Shown: piece after piece, positions 12,022-25,100 of the stretch
Numbering within the stretch: the stretch's first letter is position 1
Layout of the letters: each line of letters starts with the position of its first letter
NCBI GenBank assembly: GCA_963575645.1
Contig: OY754469.1
Coordinates: forward strand, 15,766,001-15,830,000
Length of the DNA: 64,000 bases
Direction: 5' to 3'
Origin: Xanthostigma xanthostigma
Lineage: Eukaryota > Arthropoda > Insecta > Raphidioptera > Raphidiidae
Made by a program: the position numbers and the translations under genes
Notes under the pieces: model-generated
What the model was told of the DNA's origin: nothing
Seen by the model: only the letters and a program-made list of their open reading frames with translations
The model's database searches: none

Positions 12022-12777
12022 CAGGGTGTCCCATTAAGAATGGGACATAGAACAACCGCAGATTCTCCAATTCAAAATAAAACGATTAAGCGAAATATGC
12101 TTAGATAAAATGTTACTCGCTCTACTAGTGGCGTACGGCTAGAGTAAGTAATGCTTGTACCCCTTCTAAATGTTACGCCGCTGTCTAAATTTTAATTTTG
12201 ACTATAATTTTAATTTTTTTGATATTTTCTAGGTCAATAATGTACACTTGTTAGTTTGTTGTAAAGTCATTGGTTTTCGAGATATTCGCAGTTAAAGATA
12301 GATAGACATGTACTTTTTATTTGTATTATTATTAATAATATTCATTTTTACAATTTTGTCTTAAAAAAACTGTGAAAATCTCGAAAACCAATGACTTTAC
12401 AACAAACTAACAAGTGTACATTATTGACTTAGAAAATATCAAAAAAATTAAAATTATAGTCAAAATTAAAATTTAGACAGCGGCGTAACATTTAGAAGGG
12501 GTACAAGCATTACTTACTCCTGCCGTACGCCACTGGTAGAGCGTACTGAACTAATTTTTTTATTGTTAGGTGCATTTTATGATATTTAACAAGTGTGCCG
12601 ATTTGAGTAAAATTATACGGTGTATTAAAAAAATTATGGACATTAATAATTTTTCAGTTTTCAACTTCAATTTCGGAAACGAGTAACATTTTATCTAAGC
12701 ATATTTCGCTTAATCGTTTTATTTTGAATTGGACAATCTGCGGTTGTTCTATGTCCCATTCTTAATGGGACACCCTG
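12022..12777. mobile_element. TA-flanked foldback element, copy 1
   Basis: Inverted ends CAGGGTGTCCCATTAAGAAT flanked by TA (12020-12021, 12778-12779). The arms are mostly self-complementary over some 300 bases (GAGTAAGTAATGCTTGTACC and complement). Nearly identical copy at 45373-46145. No ORF. Confidence 0.8.
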
Positions 12778-12779
12778 TA

Positions 12780-14050
12780 TAATCTCTTTGAAATTTTAAT
12801 CATTTTGAATTTTTGACTCAACCTCCATTTAATAACATTGTATTACTATCTTTAAATCTCAGATTTGTACTATGGCTGCAACATTGTTATTAAAGTATCA
12901 AATTGCCATGTAAATAGGTTTTTGATAAATGGACTTTTACACAATAACCAATTAATTCACCTTGTCCAAATACATTAACATATTGTTATTATACACATAA
13001 TACCTACTTGTCTCAATTCATAACGATACTGATTTGCCACTCTCCGCGCATTAATTGCATTATCTCTTGTTTATTAAACATTTTTATTTCTTAATTTCTA
13101 GAATGCACATCGTTAAGCGTTTATGATTGGAACAAAAAAATAATAAACCGTCGTGGGACGGCTGGCAGATATGAAACTTAAATTTAAGAAAAATTCTAGT
13201 CACTAAATTTAGCCCTGTAACTAAAATTCGACCTGTAACTAAATTTCACTATGAATGTAATTTAACTTATCAATATACAACAACGGACAGTAATTATTAT
13301 TTACCCACGTTAAAGAAAGGCATCCGCAGAACACATGAGAAGAATATAGTGTATAGCGCGCAAGGGAGTCGAGAGCGGTGGCGTAGAGGGAGTATGATGG
13401 CATAAGAGAGCGGCATACGAATCGCAGTAACGCGTCGATAAATGTTTCACATCGAAAACACGATAGTTTGGTTCTAAAAGCGGCGTATCTTTTAGAATAA
13501 TATTCTAAGCTGCGAATCCAGCTTCGTTCGGGTCAAGTGCTCTACGAAGCCACTAGTATTTATTAATAAAGGTTTTGAATTGAGTTTCTAAAATCACGTC
13601 TGACCGTTCCCTGCAAAAGTTCAGTCTTCGTGACTAATTGAGTCGTATATTTTATCGAAACAATGACAACAGTAGATCGTTCTGATCCGAGGCCAGCATT
13701 CCACACGCACTGTAAAGTCGACCCACAGACAGATAACTCACGCATTATAGTTGCGGGTCTCTTGGCGCCTGAATTAATTTATTATTAACGTTTACGCAAA
13801 TGCTGTTAAAATTGTACACATTCCAATCAAGCTGTGACCTCCAGAGTTGTGTTGATATGGTAACTACAAAAATCATTAATGCATTTTATTTATTTACCAT
13901 AGTTCTTTTTTGGTGTATGTCGCATTTTAAGTGGAACGATTTCTGTAATTTATCAAAGATTTCCATAGCTATTAAAATACACTAAACTCGCTTATAATAA
14001 TGATGGGTCTTAATGCTAAAACTCACCGTATGCCTATTCATATACCGTTG
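12780..14050. other. No gene seen
   Basis: Mostly AT-rich. 13320-13560 is richer in CG (GCGCGCAAGGGAGTCGAGAG) and free of repeats seen elsewhere here, but holds no convincing exon. Confidence 0.3.
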
Positions 14051-14056
14051 ACCCGC

Positions 14057-14190
14057 AGTAATCCGACAAACGTTTTGCAAGTCGATGATGGATGATCGAA
14101 TTTGTCGGATTATAAAGTATTCCCACCGACGCTACCCCTTGTAGTCGGGAACTTTTTTGAAAAGAATTACCTTGTAATCCGACAAATTAC
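14057..14190. repeat. Small inverted repeat GTAATCCGACAAA
   Basis: CAGTAATCCGACAAACG, GAATTTGTCGGATTATAAAG and GTAATCCGACAAATTAC lie within 130 bases. This resembles the ends of a pogo/Tigger-type MITE, but the boundaries are unclear. Confidence 0.35.
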
Positions 14191-14216
14191 ATACATTATA
14201 AAAATGGTAAGATCAA

Positions 14217-14352
14217 ATCTATACTAATATATAAAGCTGAAGAGTTTGTTTGTTTGGTTGAACGCGCTAATCTCAGAAACTACTGGTTCGAATTCAATTT
14301 TTATTGTTGGATAGCCCATTTATCGAGGAAGGCTATAGGCTATATAGTAAAC
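14217..14352 (+). mobile_element. Helitron 5' fragment
   Basis: TCTATACTAATATATAAAGC then GAACGCGCTAATCTCAGAAA and CGAGGAAGGCTATAGGCTAT, the start of the same family seen complete at 22095-22840 and 59617-60594. Truncated at about 14352. Confidence 0.65.
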
Positions 14353-14359
14353 ATGTTTA

Positions 14360-15869
14360 CATAATTAAATTGTTCCTATAGGAAAAAAAGGTGTAAAAAA
14401 ACCCAATCATGTAGATGTTCAGGATGCACTGTGCACTAATTTTGGAACAGTATATGTTACCATTACCATCGGACACAACAATCCGCTTATGTTTACATAT
14501 CGTAAGGTCACTGAGCTTATAGTTACCGATTGCATTTATAATTACAGAATCACTGAAACTGCAGCATTTTAAAAAGAATTTTGCATTTGCGGCATGCACA
14601 AAATCTTTGACTGGCATATTATGGCAACGGTGTTGTCAATAGGGTAATCGGAGTGTATTTAGGAAGACATTTTGCTATTCTGAGGGACTTGTTTTGTAAG
14701 ATTTGCAAATTTTGGAAGTTTGATTTGCTCATTGAACTACAAACAGGGCAGGAATAAGTTAAAATTGGTCTCATAATAGTTTTGTACAGTAATAATTGGT
14801 TGTTTAAGTTTAGGTTATTTTTATTGTTAAAAATAGGATGAGTCTGTGCATAGGCTTTGTTACATGCATGTTTGCAATTTTTTGAAAACGTAAGCCGTTT
14901 ATCCAGCAAAACACCTGTTTGACTTCAATGTTGTTCACGCTTACTGTCCTGTTGGTGACTGGTCTTCGTTTAGGGAATATTATTGCTTCGGTTTTATAGT
15001 TGCATTTATTTTGATTTTCCATTTCTGGAAGTATTTTTCTATTCTGACGATAGCCATCTGTAATACTGTATCAATGCGTGTTGAGCTCGCAAGTAAAGCA
15101 GTGTCGTCAGAGAAGAGTGAGAGAGTTATGTTTTCAGGATTGGGAATGTCACAGTCAGCGTTACCAGACGTCCCGATTTTTAAATCAAAATTAAATGTCC
15201 CGCGCGGGACAGGCTCAGTCCCGCTTTTCGGGGATAACTCGGGGATAACTTTAAAAGAAGTTAAATCTTCACAGAAATATCATGAATAAGTAATTCTTAT
15301 AAATAATTATTCTCTTATTGTAAGTTGCAATTTGTAACACTCACTCCACAGACTATTGTTTGAAACGCCATATTTTTCTAATGAATAAAACTTTTTTGAT
15401 TTTGATTTCTGTTTTTTTTTTTTTTATTCTGAAGACGAATAAGACTCAACTATTTAACGATAGGGTAAATCTGATTTAAAATATTATATTTCTTTTAAAA
15501 TACATTTTCTATGGCTATTTTTGCTATGATCTATTGTCACGTAAACGTAATTTTAATTCAAATAAAAAGATAAGGTATTTGGAAACTTCTGATTATATAT
15601 ACGTTTTTTTAGTATGTCCCGCTTTCGACGAAAGAATCCCGCTCTTTTCACTCAAAGAGTTCCAAAATCCCGACTTGGCAAAAAAAAAACTGGCAACGCT
15701 GGTCACAGTGATTGTTTACCCATCCATAGATTACAATTGGCGGCATTTTTGTATTATGTTTGCTGGGTGCACTTTCCTCGTTATCTGAATCATCAAAACT
15801 GCTATCACGGAGCACGTCAAATCTGTTTGATGTGCCCACGGCATATTTGAGTTGCTGAGAGGAAGCCAT
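14360..15869 (-). pseudogene. Jockey-like LINE, internally deleted, ORF1-RT fusion
   Basis: Minus-strand ORF1 start MASSQQLKYAVGTSNRFDVL ... KMPPIVIYGWVNNHCD is followed, after removing the hAT insertion 15156-15701, in frame by IPNPENITLSLFSDDTALLA, the reverse transcriptase catalytic region (ADD changed to SDD). Then come IDTVLQMAIVRIEKYFQKWK, a frameshift, TEAIIFPKRRPV, LDKRLTFSKNCKHACNKAYA, LLLYKTIMRPILTYSCPVCS, a frameshift, and DFVHAANAKFFLKCCSFSDS. The endonuclease and most of RT are missing. Upstream, ORF1 or leader sequence continues beyond the MITE 15915-16433. Confidence 0.75.
15156..15701. mobile_element. hAT-like MITE inside the LINE
   Basis: Inverted ends CAGCGTTACCAGACGTCCCG and CGGGACTTGG...CAACGCTG, flanked by the 8-base duplication GTCACAGT (15148-15155, 15702-15709). 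Eight-base duplications with CAG..G ends are typical of hAT. Open frames inside it are not conserved coding. Confidence 0.85.
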
Positions 15870-15914
15870 ACTTTTGCGTTTCTTATCAGCCGGCTGTTCA
15901 GCCGCTGATTGCTT

Positions 15915-16433
15915 ATGCCGCGTTCACACGCGTCAGTTAAAATGTTCATTATGACTGATTCATCAACACTGAACAAGTTATGAACGTATGAACCCGTTTT
16001 AGGCCAGTCATAATAGGGTTCGAACAACAAAAAAATTCGTACAGCAATCCGACACCGGGATATTGTAGAATAAGATATTCTAAAAGAGGAAAAAATAAAT
16101 CGAACAGTCTGCTGTTATTCGGGTTGGAATGGGGTGGCTTTTTAGGGGTTGAAATCAGTTTTTCTGAATAATTATTAATATTTGTTTTCAGTCATTTAGA
16201 AAATATTTCTACTTTCGTCAGTTATAATGATCAGTATTGCGTCATGAAAGGCAACTGAAACGTGTGAACTCGTGTCGCGGTGTCGATATAGTTCATTAAT
16301 AGCTCATTTTTTTTACTCCTATACATTTTTTTAAATGGTTTTTAAGTGGCGTGATGATTGAACCGTGTGAAAAGCATGTCAGCAAAAATGAATCAGTCAT
16401 AATATTTTAACTGACGCGTGTGAACGCGGCTTT
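15915..16433. mobile_element. Harbinger-like MITE
   Basis: Ends TGCCGCGTTCACACGCGTCA and its complement at 16433, flanked by TTA (15912-15914 and 16434-16436), the 3-base target of PIF/Harbinger. Inserted into the leader/ORF1 of the LINE. Its left half carries the GGGTTCGAACAACAAAAAAA repeat (16017-16150), a further layer of nesting. Confidence 0.7.
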
Positions 16434-16436
16434 AGA

Positions 16437-17048
16437 TGTAGTTGCAATGAAACACATACTGAAGAGATGCGATGCACCTCCTCAAGAGACAACACGACTT
16501 TACTTTTCGAGGGCAATTAATAGGTGTTTACTCTCGGACGTTCGTCGCTAAATTGATCACATAATAAAGCCACACTGCCTGTATTAGAAAATACAGTATA
16601 TTGTCGGCAGGGTTTCGCACTGCGACCTGAGTTTTTTTTGTTGTTTTCATTAGTAAAATAAATGCGAAGAAGGATCATACAACTATGAGTCTATGACGGT
16701 ATAGTATAGGTTTTTACCAGACCAAAAATGTTAGGACACAAAAATATTTGTTTACGAAATACACAGCAACACTAATGTCAAACACGTAAAAACGGAAAAT
16801 TCAAAAACATTTTTCAACAATTAAAAATGTACATTTACTATTTTTAACTTTAAAACAATAATTCAAAAAAATGCAACAATTTGGATGACAGTTTGATGCT
16901 CATTTTTTTTTATTTCTATGCAGTGACGCCAACAGTCAAAAGTTACTCGTTTTTTATGTTAAACTGTTAAATTGCGTTTAGAAAAAAACGTGTATTTTTT
17001 CACCATTGTGTTGGCATCAAACAGTAATCCAATTTGTTGCAATTTTAA
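16437..17048. other. LINE leader remnant and AT-rich sequence
   Basis: The first about 120 bases probably continue the LINE 5' end on the minus strand. The rest is AT-rich with no gene seen. Confidence 0.3.
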
Positions 17049-17468
17049 GAGTATTCGTCCCTGCAAATACCCCCTGCACTCTTCATCTCAAATCTTTTCC
17101 CCTCGCCTAAAAACGGTTCGCGCTCTCCCGACGCTATTTTTAAAGCTAGAGGGTTCTGGTAAACGCCAAATGAAAGACAAAGAATCAGACTACAGATCCT
17201 TCAGGCGAATTTTTTGAAAAACAGTTTCGCCTACGTGTGAAATATTACGTAACTTATTATTTTTTTCAAAAGGTTGTAAGTTTTTTCAGGAATTTTTTTT
17301 CAAAAAATTCGCCTGAAGGATCTGTAGTCTGATTCTTTGTCTTTCATTTGGCGTTTACCAGAACGCTCTAGCTTTAAAAATAGCGTCGGGAGAGCGCGAA
17401 CCGTTTTTAGGCGAGGGGAAAAGATTTGAGATGAAGGGTGCAGGGGGTGTTTGCAGGGACAAATACTC
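17049..17468. mobile_element. TTAA-flanked foldback element
   Basis: Arms of about 170 bases starting GAGTATTCGTCCCTGCAAAT and ending in the complement, flanked by TTAA (17045-17048, 17469-17472). Nearly perfect palindrome around AAAAAATTCGCC. No ORF. Confidence 0.75.
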
Positions 17469-17850
17469 TTAACTGTCATTAATATTATTGTATTTCAATT
17501 TCTCTTCAGTTACTATAGTACAAGTCATTTCGGAGTTCATATGCACCGATAAATCCGAACAGACCGACCAATCACAGCTATGGAACCTACAGTCTATATA
17601 TTATAATATTAAATCCCCGGTAAGCTCTTCATCAGTCATCAGTCATCTGCACATATCGGAGGTAGCCTAGAATTTGTTGTCACATGACACTAGATATTAT
17701 TTATTAGTGCCTGTTAACAATCAGTAAGTTGTCAAAGTGTGTGTTAATTGTACGTTATTGTGTTAATTCTGATAAATAAATAAAATCTGTGCATAAATTC
17801 TGTGTGTGAATCAGTGGATTTTTTAACTTGGATTCATTTCCTAACTCGTT

Positions 17851-17887
17851 ATGGCAGGGGGAAGTTTTCTGTCGCACAAATTTGTCG
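17851..17887 (+). CDS. Possible first coding exon of an unknown gene
   Basis: ATG GCA GGG... encodes MAGGSFLSHKFV and runs into a strong donor G|GTAAGTTTCTC at 17887/17888. Upstream lie a CCAAT-type box (about 17568), an AT-rich TATA-like stretch and a non-repetitive leader, so it looks like a promoter plus first exon. A good acceptor (TTTTTTTCTTAG) follows at about 18595, giving a frame that stops after 11 more codons. The product is not recognised and may be spurious. If real, it is transcribed towards the Duox 3' end. Confidence 0.25.
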
Positions 17888-18004
17888 GTAAGTTTCTCTA
17901 CAGATTCTTCTTTTCATTACAAAATGTTAAATTGTAGGAATAAGGTTGACATAATTTGAATAAAAATAACATTTTTATATTGCCGATAAAACATAACCTA
18001 AAAT

Positions 18005-18981
18005 TTTATTTACATTTTTTATCAATGCATACATTTTTTATTTACAAGTCACCTAACTACACTGCGCCTTATTTGAATTCAGTACATTTTTGATATCAAT
18101 AACAGTAACAGCATTATTCTGAAATAATCGGATAACTTTTTATATTGTTGATACCCACTATGTTTTCAAAAAAAAAAAAAAAAAAACAACAAATACCGTC
18201 AATACTAATATCTTTGTTGTTTGACATTATTTTGTGTTTATTTCAAATAAAGCCCAGGAATCAATTATTACTCATGAGTATTTATACAAAATTCTTCAAT
18301 AAATTATAAAAAATATATTACATCGAAATATTGACTTTATACTATGCATTCAAACATAATGAACATTCGTTCCAATGAAATAAATAGTGTTTTTAGTTAT
18401 TTAACATTTGTACAAAACGATGATTTGGTGACAAACTATTCTACAAATTCAATTAAACTTATTTTTTTTCTAAAATTTATAGACCGCAAGTTATTGCATG
18501 ATGGGTAAATTTTTAACTTACGCCCTAAATTTTGTTAACTAAAATCTCAAAATATTAGCGTTTATAAAAATCTTGCAAGTTTTTTTCTTAGACTGCAAAG
18601 GCTGGCCCGTGACGGGCCACAATTAATTTTTTCATCATTGTTAAAACGACGACTAAATTTAGTGTGAAATTTAGACATTGACGATATATTTGACTTGAAA
18701 ACTAGAAAACGGACATTTTTATATAGACGTTTTCAAGCTGCAAAGCTTTACACCAAATCAGCGAAATTAAACACATGATCTTAAAAATATAAATAATACT
18801 TATATTCTAAAAAGACAAGGGTTCGGTAGGGTAATCTTTTTAACATTTTTGAGCTGAAAAAATCACATTTTGTTTTGACTTCGATTAAAAAAAAGAAAAT
18901 GTTAATTTCGAAATGAAAATAATAACCTAAATAATACAAAAATAAATAAAAACATTTAAATTTTCCTAATTGTTGTTATGT
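18005..18981 (-). promoter_or_regulatory. Probable Duox 3' UTR with candidate poly(A) signals
   Basis: Downstream of the Duox stop the minus strand is AT-rich without coding potential. AATAAA hexamers on the minus strand occur at 18242-18237, 18042-18037 and 18010-18005, which would give a 3' UTR of about 750-1000 bases. Which one is used cannot be told from sequence. Confidence 0.4.
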
Positions 18982-19110
18982 TCAACCGAAGTTTTCGAAA
19001 TGATGAATGAAGTATGGTAACTTTCTTCCTTTGTTGACTTCGTCACAGGCTGCCATTATGCTTTTTGTTAACGGTCTAGGGCCACAGCTGAACACACCGA
19101 TTTTGCTGAC
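18982..19110 (-). CDS. Duox: Duox exon Q: C-terminus and stop
   Basis: Residues 1405-1446: VSKIGVFSCGPRPLTKSIMA, ACDEVNKGRKLPYFIHHFEN, FG, then TGA at 18984-18982. FSCGP is the last NADPH-contacting loop and FENFG is the standard Duox end. The exon is too short and methionine-poor to stand out alone but matches the family closely. Confidence 0.96.
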   Translation of the reverse strand, partial: VSKIGVFSCGPRPLTKSIMAACDEVNKGRKLPYFIHHFENFG

Positions 19111-22100
19111 CTAAAATAAAAAATAAAATGTTCAAAAATGTTTAAGTGGAGTTCACTAAGTATCTCACGGCATTAGAAGATTTTTTAAAACTTCATTGTA
19201 ATGTTTAATTAGTAACATATTAACAATGAAGTAAAAAAAATCGTTACTTACGTAGCTGTGCTTCTTTTGAACGAATTTCAAAAACGAGGACATATCAGGC
19301 CGGCCGAAATGGTTGACTGCTTTCAAACCGGTGAACATCGACATTTTGGACAGCCTTTGGAAATGATTTTCGCAAATATACTGAAAATAAAACAGTCGTA
19401 TTTTCAAAATTTATTTATAATGCGAATTTCTTTATGGTTCTTGGTGTTCTAGTCACTAGTGTATGTACACTGTCCTTATATCTAACAGAATTTGGTATCC
19501 TGACATAATGAGGATGGGCACTGCCAAACTTGACCGTTAGAGGCGCCAGCTATTTAACCACCTCGATTTGTGCACCATTCATAATTCGTAGGTACTGATT
19601 CATTGAATACAAAATTTATTTAATATTAAATCATTAACAATGCCGATGTGCTGTGTTTATCAATGTTGAAATTATAAAGGTTTTGTATTTCCAAAGGATT
19701 TGGAACTGAAAAAGCGCGTTTCCCTATAAAAACCAATTATAATTTATGTAGCTATACAGGATGTATCACAGAAAACCGAACATAGGGAAAATTCCATTGT
19801 GCAAATTAGTTAGGATCAACGATTACTTTGGCCACATATAAGAATGGGGCACCATGGTAACGCTGACTAACCATTATTTAATAACAATAATTGCTAATAA
19901 TGAATAATTAGAAAAAATAGTTAAAATACCTAATAAAAAAAATTAATTAATAATTAAGTAAACCAAACAAACAGTTAAATAAAAAATTAAAGCAAATGTT
20001 CAAATAAACCTTTTGATTAAGCAGTGGCTTAATTGGTTATAAAAACTTTAAAACATTTTTGAATTCAAAGATTTTTGCCTAAATTTAAAATATGTTATAG
20101 AATTAGACCTCCTGCATCGATTAAAACCAAAAAATAGATACCTTACCGACATTTTTTATGAAAAAATACATTTTAAAATCACCATTCACTCAATGTTATT
20201 TCTACCGGAAGTGTTAAAAATTTTGAGAAGATTAAAACATTTATCATTTTATTTCAAAAATTTATGATTCAAAAACTTGTTATCAGTTTCTTTGTACAAT
20301 TTGCGATTTTTCAAGCCCAAAAAAACGTGGGGTTACCGGCAATTCCACGGAAATATTTTATTTTGAAAGTGATGAAATCAATTCTCCGAATCTTAATCTT
20401 AATTAATGGCGGATGTAATGAGACAATGAGGCAACGTCGCGTTCCTGCATGTCGATAATAAAGATCGCATTTATGAAATGTCATATCACGTGAACCAACT
20501 ATCAGTTATTCTGAACCTGTCATTTTTGAGATTTATGTGCATTTAGAACACAAAATGCGTTTATATGTCGGATAAACGTTGTAATGTAACAAAAGTATGT
20601 AAAAGATTTGAGATATTTATTTTTGTTTGGAAAACTAAAATGTTCGTACAGATTATCTGCAATTAATTTGAAAAAACTTTGCTTTAACAAAAATCTGCCA
20701 AAAGTAAACTTTAATTACTGACTTTCTGTATCAGTTTATTGCTTTGTGTAATGATAATTGATTTCTTAATCACCACTTTGATTGCTTGATAATAATTCAT
20801 AATAAATAAATACTTTCTTTGAATTTTGATTTGACATTTTTATTTATTATTATTTTTATAGTATCCATAGCTTCAAATTTTTGAGGTCAGCAATTCTATC
20901 TCCACGTTATGTTTACGAGTGTCAGAAGACCACGTGGACAGCCATGTTGCCTGATTGTTTTTGACTAAAGTCACAGTAGTCAAATTAAATGTTAAATATT
21001 TGTTCATATTATTTAATTATAGGAAAATTTTTAAAAAATCTATCATAAAAAATCATTAAAATTAACACAAAGTCTTTGCAAATGAAAATTTTTATATATT
21101 TATGATCTTGAAAATTTAATTAGATGTACTACACAATTTGACCTTATACACATCCTTAGTTCATCCAGATTGTGCCACCATGCTCGATAGATTTCATTAT
21201 GTAAACTATGGTAACGACCTCTGAATAGAGAGCAAAGTAATATCTGATCTTAACTAATTTGTGCTGTGTACTTTTCTATATGTACGGTTTCCTGTGGTAC
21301 ATCCCTGTATACGTCTTGTTGCCATCTATATTACGTTTCTCTTGTGCCCATCTCTATTGCAAGTCACATTCAATTTTCAATAGTGATGTCCTCTGCAGTT
21401 CCTTATTCACGCTACGCTTTCAGTATTTACGTAATTAGATCACAAAAATCGAATAACTTAACAAATTAAATGCCTAATATCTAATTAACTGACGCAATCA
21501 AAGATTAATACTCACAAGCATCGTCGTACGCAGATCGAATTTGTGGAAGAACTGTGTAATGAAAATATGAATCTCCAACACATTGGTGACGTCCTTTTTC
21601 TCAACATCCCTCAGGACGTCGATAAACCACTCGAAGTGTTTGTGCGACGGACAAATCCAAAGAAAGTAAACTTTCTTGCAAGCGACGCCCGAATACCGAT
21701 TAGTCGACGTGCCAAACACCAAATCGTTGAGAATCGACGCGTACGGCGTCACACCGATACCGCCGCCTACCATCACGGCTACCTCGAACTTGTACCAGTC
21801 TTGGTTACCGCCGCCGAACGGACCTTCGAGACGGATCTTGGGCTGATCCTCTGGGTTGTAATTGCACGGATCGAAGTAGTTGCGCAGTTTCCATGTCCAC
21901 GGCCCTGAAAACATTTTCCAAAGTTACTTCTAATCTAAAGCCTATAATATACGAGCGATTCTTGTATAGGTATATAATACATTCTGAGAAAAGGACTCTG
22001 AAGATTTTAATGAAATGTAGAGAATCGTGTTGCTGGGGCAATAAAATCGATCTAGATAAGGTCCCATCTCTTAAGAAATTGGGTTTCGTATCAATCTATA

Positions 22101-25100
22101 CTAAAGCTACTATATAAAGCTAAAGAATTTGTTTGTTTTGAAATAGTCAGTTGATAAAACAATTCCAAAAATTTTAATTTTTCTTTTATAACAAATGTTT
22201 GAGCGCTTTTGGGAATAGGTGTCCCATCATCAGAATGAAATTAAAATACAATTCATGTCAATTCCTCATGCATCCATTTTAGTTTTTATGACGAACATTA
22301 TCGACTTATTAAATATGGTATCAAATTTTTAAAATGGATGCATGAGGAATTGACATGAATTGTATTTTAATTTCATTCTGATGATGGGACACCTATTCCC
22401 GAAAGCGCTCAAACATTTGTTATAAAAGAAAAATTAAAATTTTTGGAATTGTTTTATCAACTGACTATTTCATTACAATCATCCAAAATCATCGTCACAA
22501 TCTTAAAAGTATTTGTTGTTTGTTTGATTGAACGCGCTAATCTCAAGAACTACTGGTTCGAATTGAAAAAAAAATTTTTGTTGAATTGCCCATTTATCGA
22601 GGAAGGCTATAGGCTATATAATATCCCGCTACGGCCAATAGGGACGGAGCATCAATGAAAAATGTTGCAAAATATAACTCAAAATTTGTCCGTCCGACAA
22701 AAACTTTGGAACGGTAACTCCGACCATCTTGAAATTTGGACACAACATTCATCTCGGTAAACTAAGATGAATGTGCATACTCATGCCCCTCCTCCACATT
22801 CGTTCTTTTGCACCCGGGTAAAACCGGGCGGGGCCGCTAGTGTTTCATAAAAAAGCAAAACTATTAAAATACGTTTTTTTATTAGCCCGTATTTAAAACA
22901 TTGGCATTTAGTACAGCTTCATGTACGTGCGGCCATCAAGGTACTGGTTTAAAAATAACAATTGTAACTATGAAAGACCGCGCACATTAGTCAAGCATAA
23001 ACTTGCACGACCAGCACAGGTCAGAGCGAAAAAGCCTGTTCGTGAAAGTATCCATAATATTTAACAGAGTGGCGCACATTAGACCAGCAGCAAGCAATGA
23101 CCGTCAGTCGGTCATCTGCAATTTCTGTCCAGCCATGCTGTACTGATCTACTGTGCTAGCGATGTATCGTTTTCATTAATTAATTTGCATTGATAAAACT
23201 ACTTGAAAACAGCAAAATGTCTATCACACATTACGAAACTTGCACTATACAATTTGCTTGTTTGTGCGATATCGTGGTTTATGCTTGACAATTGTGCGTG
23301 GTCTTTGAGAATTAAACTAACTGTTGAAAGCGTAGAAATTAAAACAAGGCTATATTGTGACGAAAATGTACAGTAGGCATTAATAATTATTTTTGAAGTT
23401 GATTGTCTTGAATAGATGTTACATCCATCATAGCGAATTCTATACCAAGATCTAGTTTACCTTGAGCTTTGATATGACACGACAGGAAGTTCTCGTGGGG
23501 CGCAGACGTCAGTGTGAAAGAATGGAACTCTTCTGACTTGAACGCCGTACAAGCCAATCGGACCCATTGACCTGACAGATACTTTAGATTTGGTGGTCGA
23601 TAGAATTTGATTTTGATGACATCTGACGGTAGCAGCTCCGTTTCAATAACGTCCAGTGCGATGTATTTAGTTCTGAGGCTTACAATCTAAAATGGAAAAA
23701 GATTTTCGTGTTACACCAGAGTTTCAATTTTTCACTTAAAAACATTCAGTACCTTGTCGACGGTATAAATTATGCCCGGTCCGATAAAGAAGAGCCAGAA
23801 CCTTGGCGCGCCGGTTAGTCTTGCCAAACCGTGGATCAGACAGAGAACGTAGAGCAAGATGTAAAGACTGTGGGTCGCCCAGAAATATTTATACGCCTTT
23901 TTACGTATTGTTGGATGAGCGAACACGAAAATTATACACATGACTATGAACAGCAGAACTCCAGTTAAACCTGAAAGATCACGTTGAATTAGTTTTCCTG
24001 AACGCAACCAATTCTTCAGCGGAGTCTTAGGGCTATATTTCACTGGGACGCCATGGTGGCGCAACCAGTCGCCGTTACCAACAAAATGTATACAGCTCTA
24101 TAGAGAGTTACTCACCTGGTGTCAGTTTATTGCGCAACCAATTTGGCGGCGCGACCAGCTCGGACTTGATGTACAGAATGTACTGGTCGCGCCACCATGC
24201 TGGTCACGCCACCACTAATTACTATAGGGCTATATGGTGTCTCACTCACTCGGCCGCACTGTTGTGTTTTGTTTGTTAATTGCAGTATGATGGAATTTCG
24301 ATACAGAAAGGTTTATTATCGAAATTCAAAGTAGACCATCAATTGGGGATAATTCCTCATCAGATTATTCCAAAAGACATTTGAAAAAGAAATGTTGGGA
24401 GGAAGTTGTAAATTTGTTTGGAACACAGGAGCAAATCGTTGAGCAAAAAAAGAGCGTAGGTAAGTAAACAACATATATTTTTATTAATGAATTAGGACCA
24501 TTTTGATACTGTGGCTGCAGGGTGTGGCGACTCTGGTGTCTGTATGGTGTCTAGTTTGGTAGTTTACGGACACCACGGTGGCGCGACTGGTTGCGCCGCC
24601 ATGGTGTCCTAGTGAAATATAGCCCTTACCGGTGATGGTTTGGAAGAGCCAGAAAGCGATTCCCGGTTTATAGTCAGATGGGAAACTGACTTCGCTGGTC
24701 AGACATCTTAGATGCTCGATGGGCTGAGTGGATACGTGGTAGAAGTTGACGATGTGACCGACAGTGTGCAAGACGGAGAAAAACAGCGCCGTGCACGCCG
24801 CTATCTTATGGAATTGAATGTGAGCGTCGAGCGGTATGTACTGTTGCACGGAGAACTCTTTCAGCTTGGTCAGCAAGTTGCGCGACATCGTCAACAACAG
24901 CAGGCTGTAGCAGAAGGACAACGAGGCGGCCGAACCGCGAGTTATTGCTATGCCGACGCCCATAATGTGACGCAGATCAGTGTGCTCCGCCATGAACGAA
25001 TAATCTGAAACGAAGTCCCATAGTCGGAGTCTTTGATTACCTATATGTGTTAATTCGCCATTCGGATTTAACCCTGCATTTCTAGTATACGTTATACTAG

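Noticed and set aside
21543-21908. 121-codon plus-strand ORF
   Set aside because: Antisense shadow of Duox exon O, which explains its base composition.
24712-25008. 98-codon plus-strand ORF
   Set aside because: Antisense of Duox exon L.
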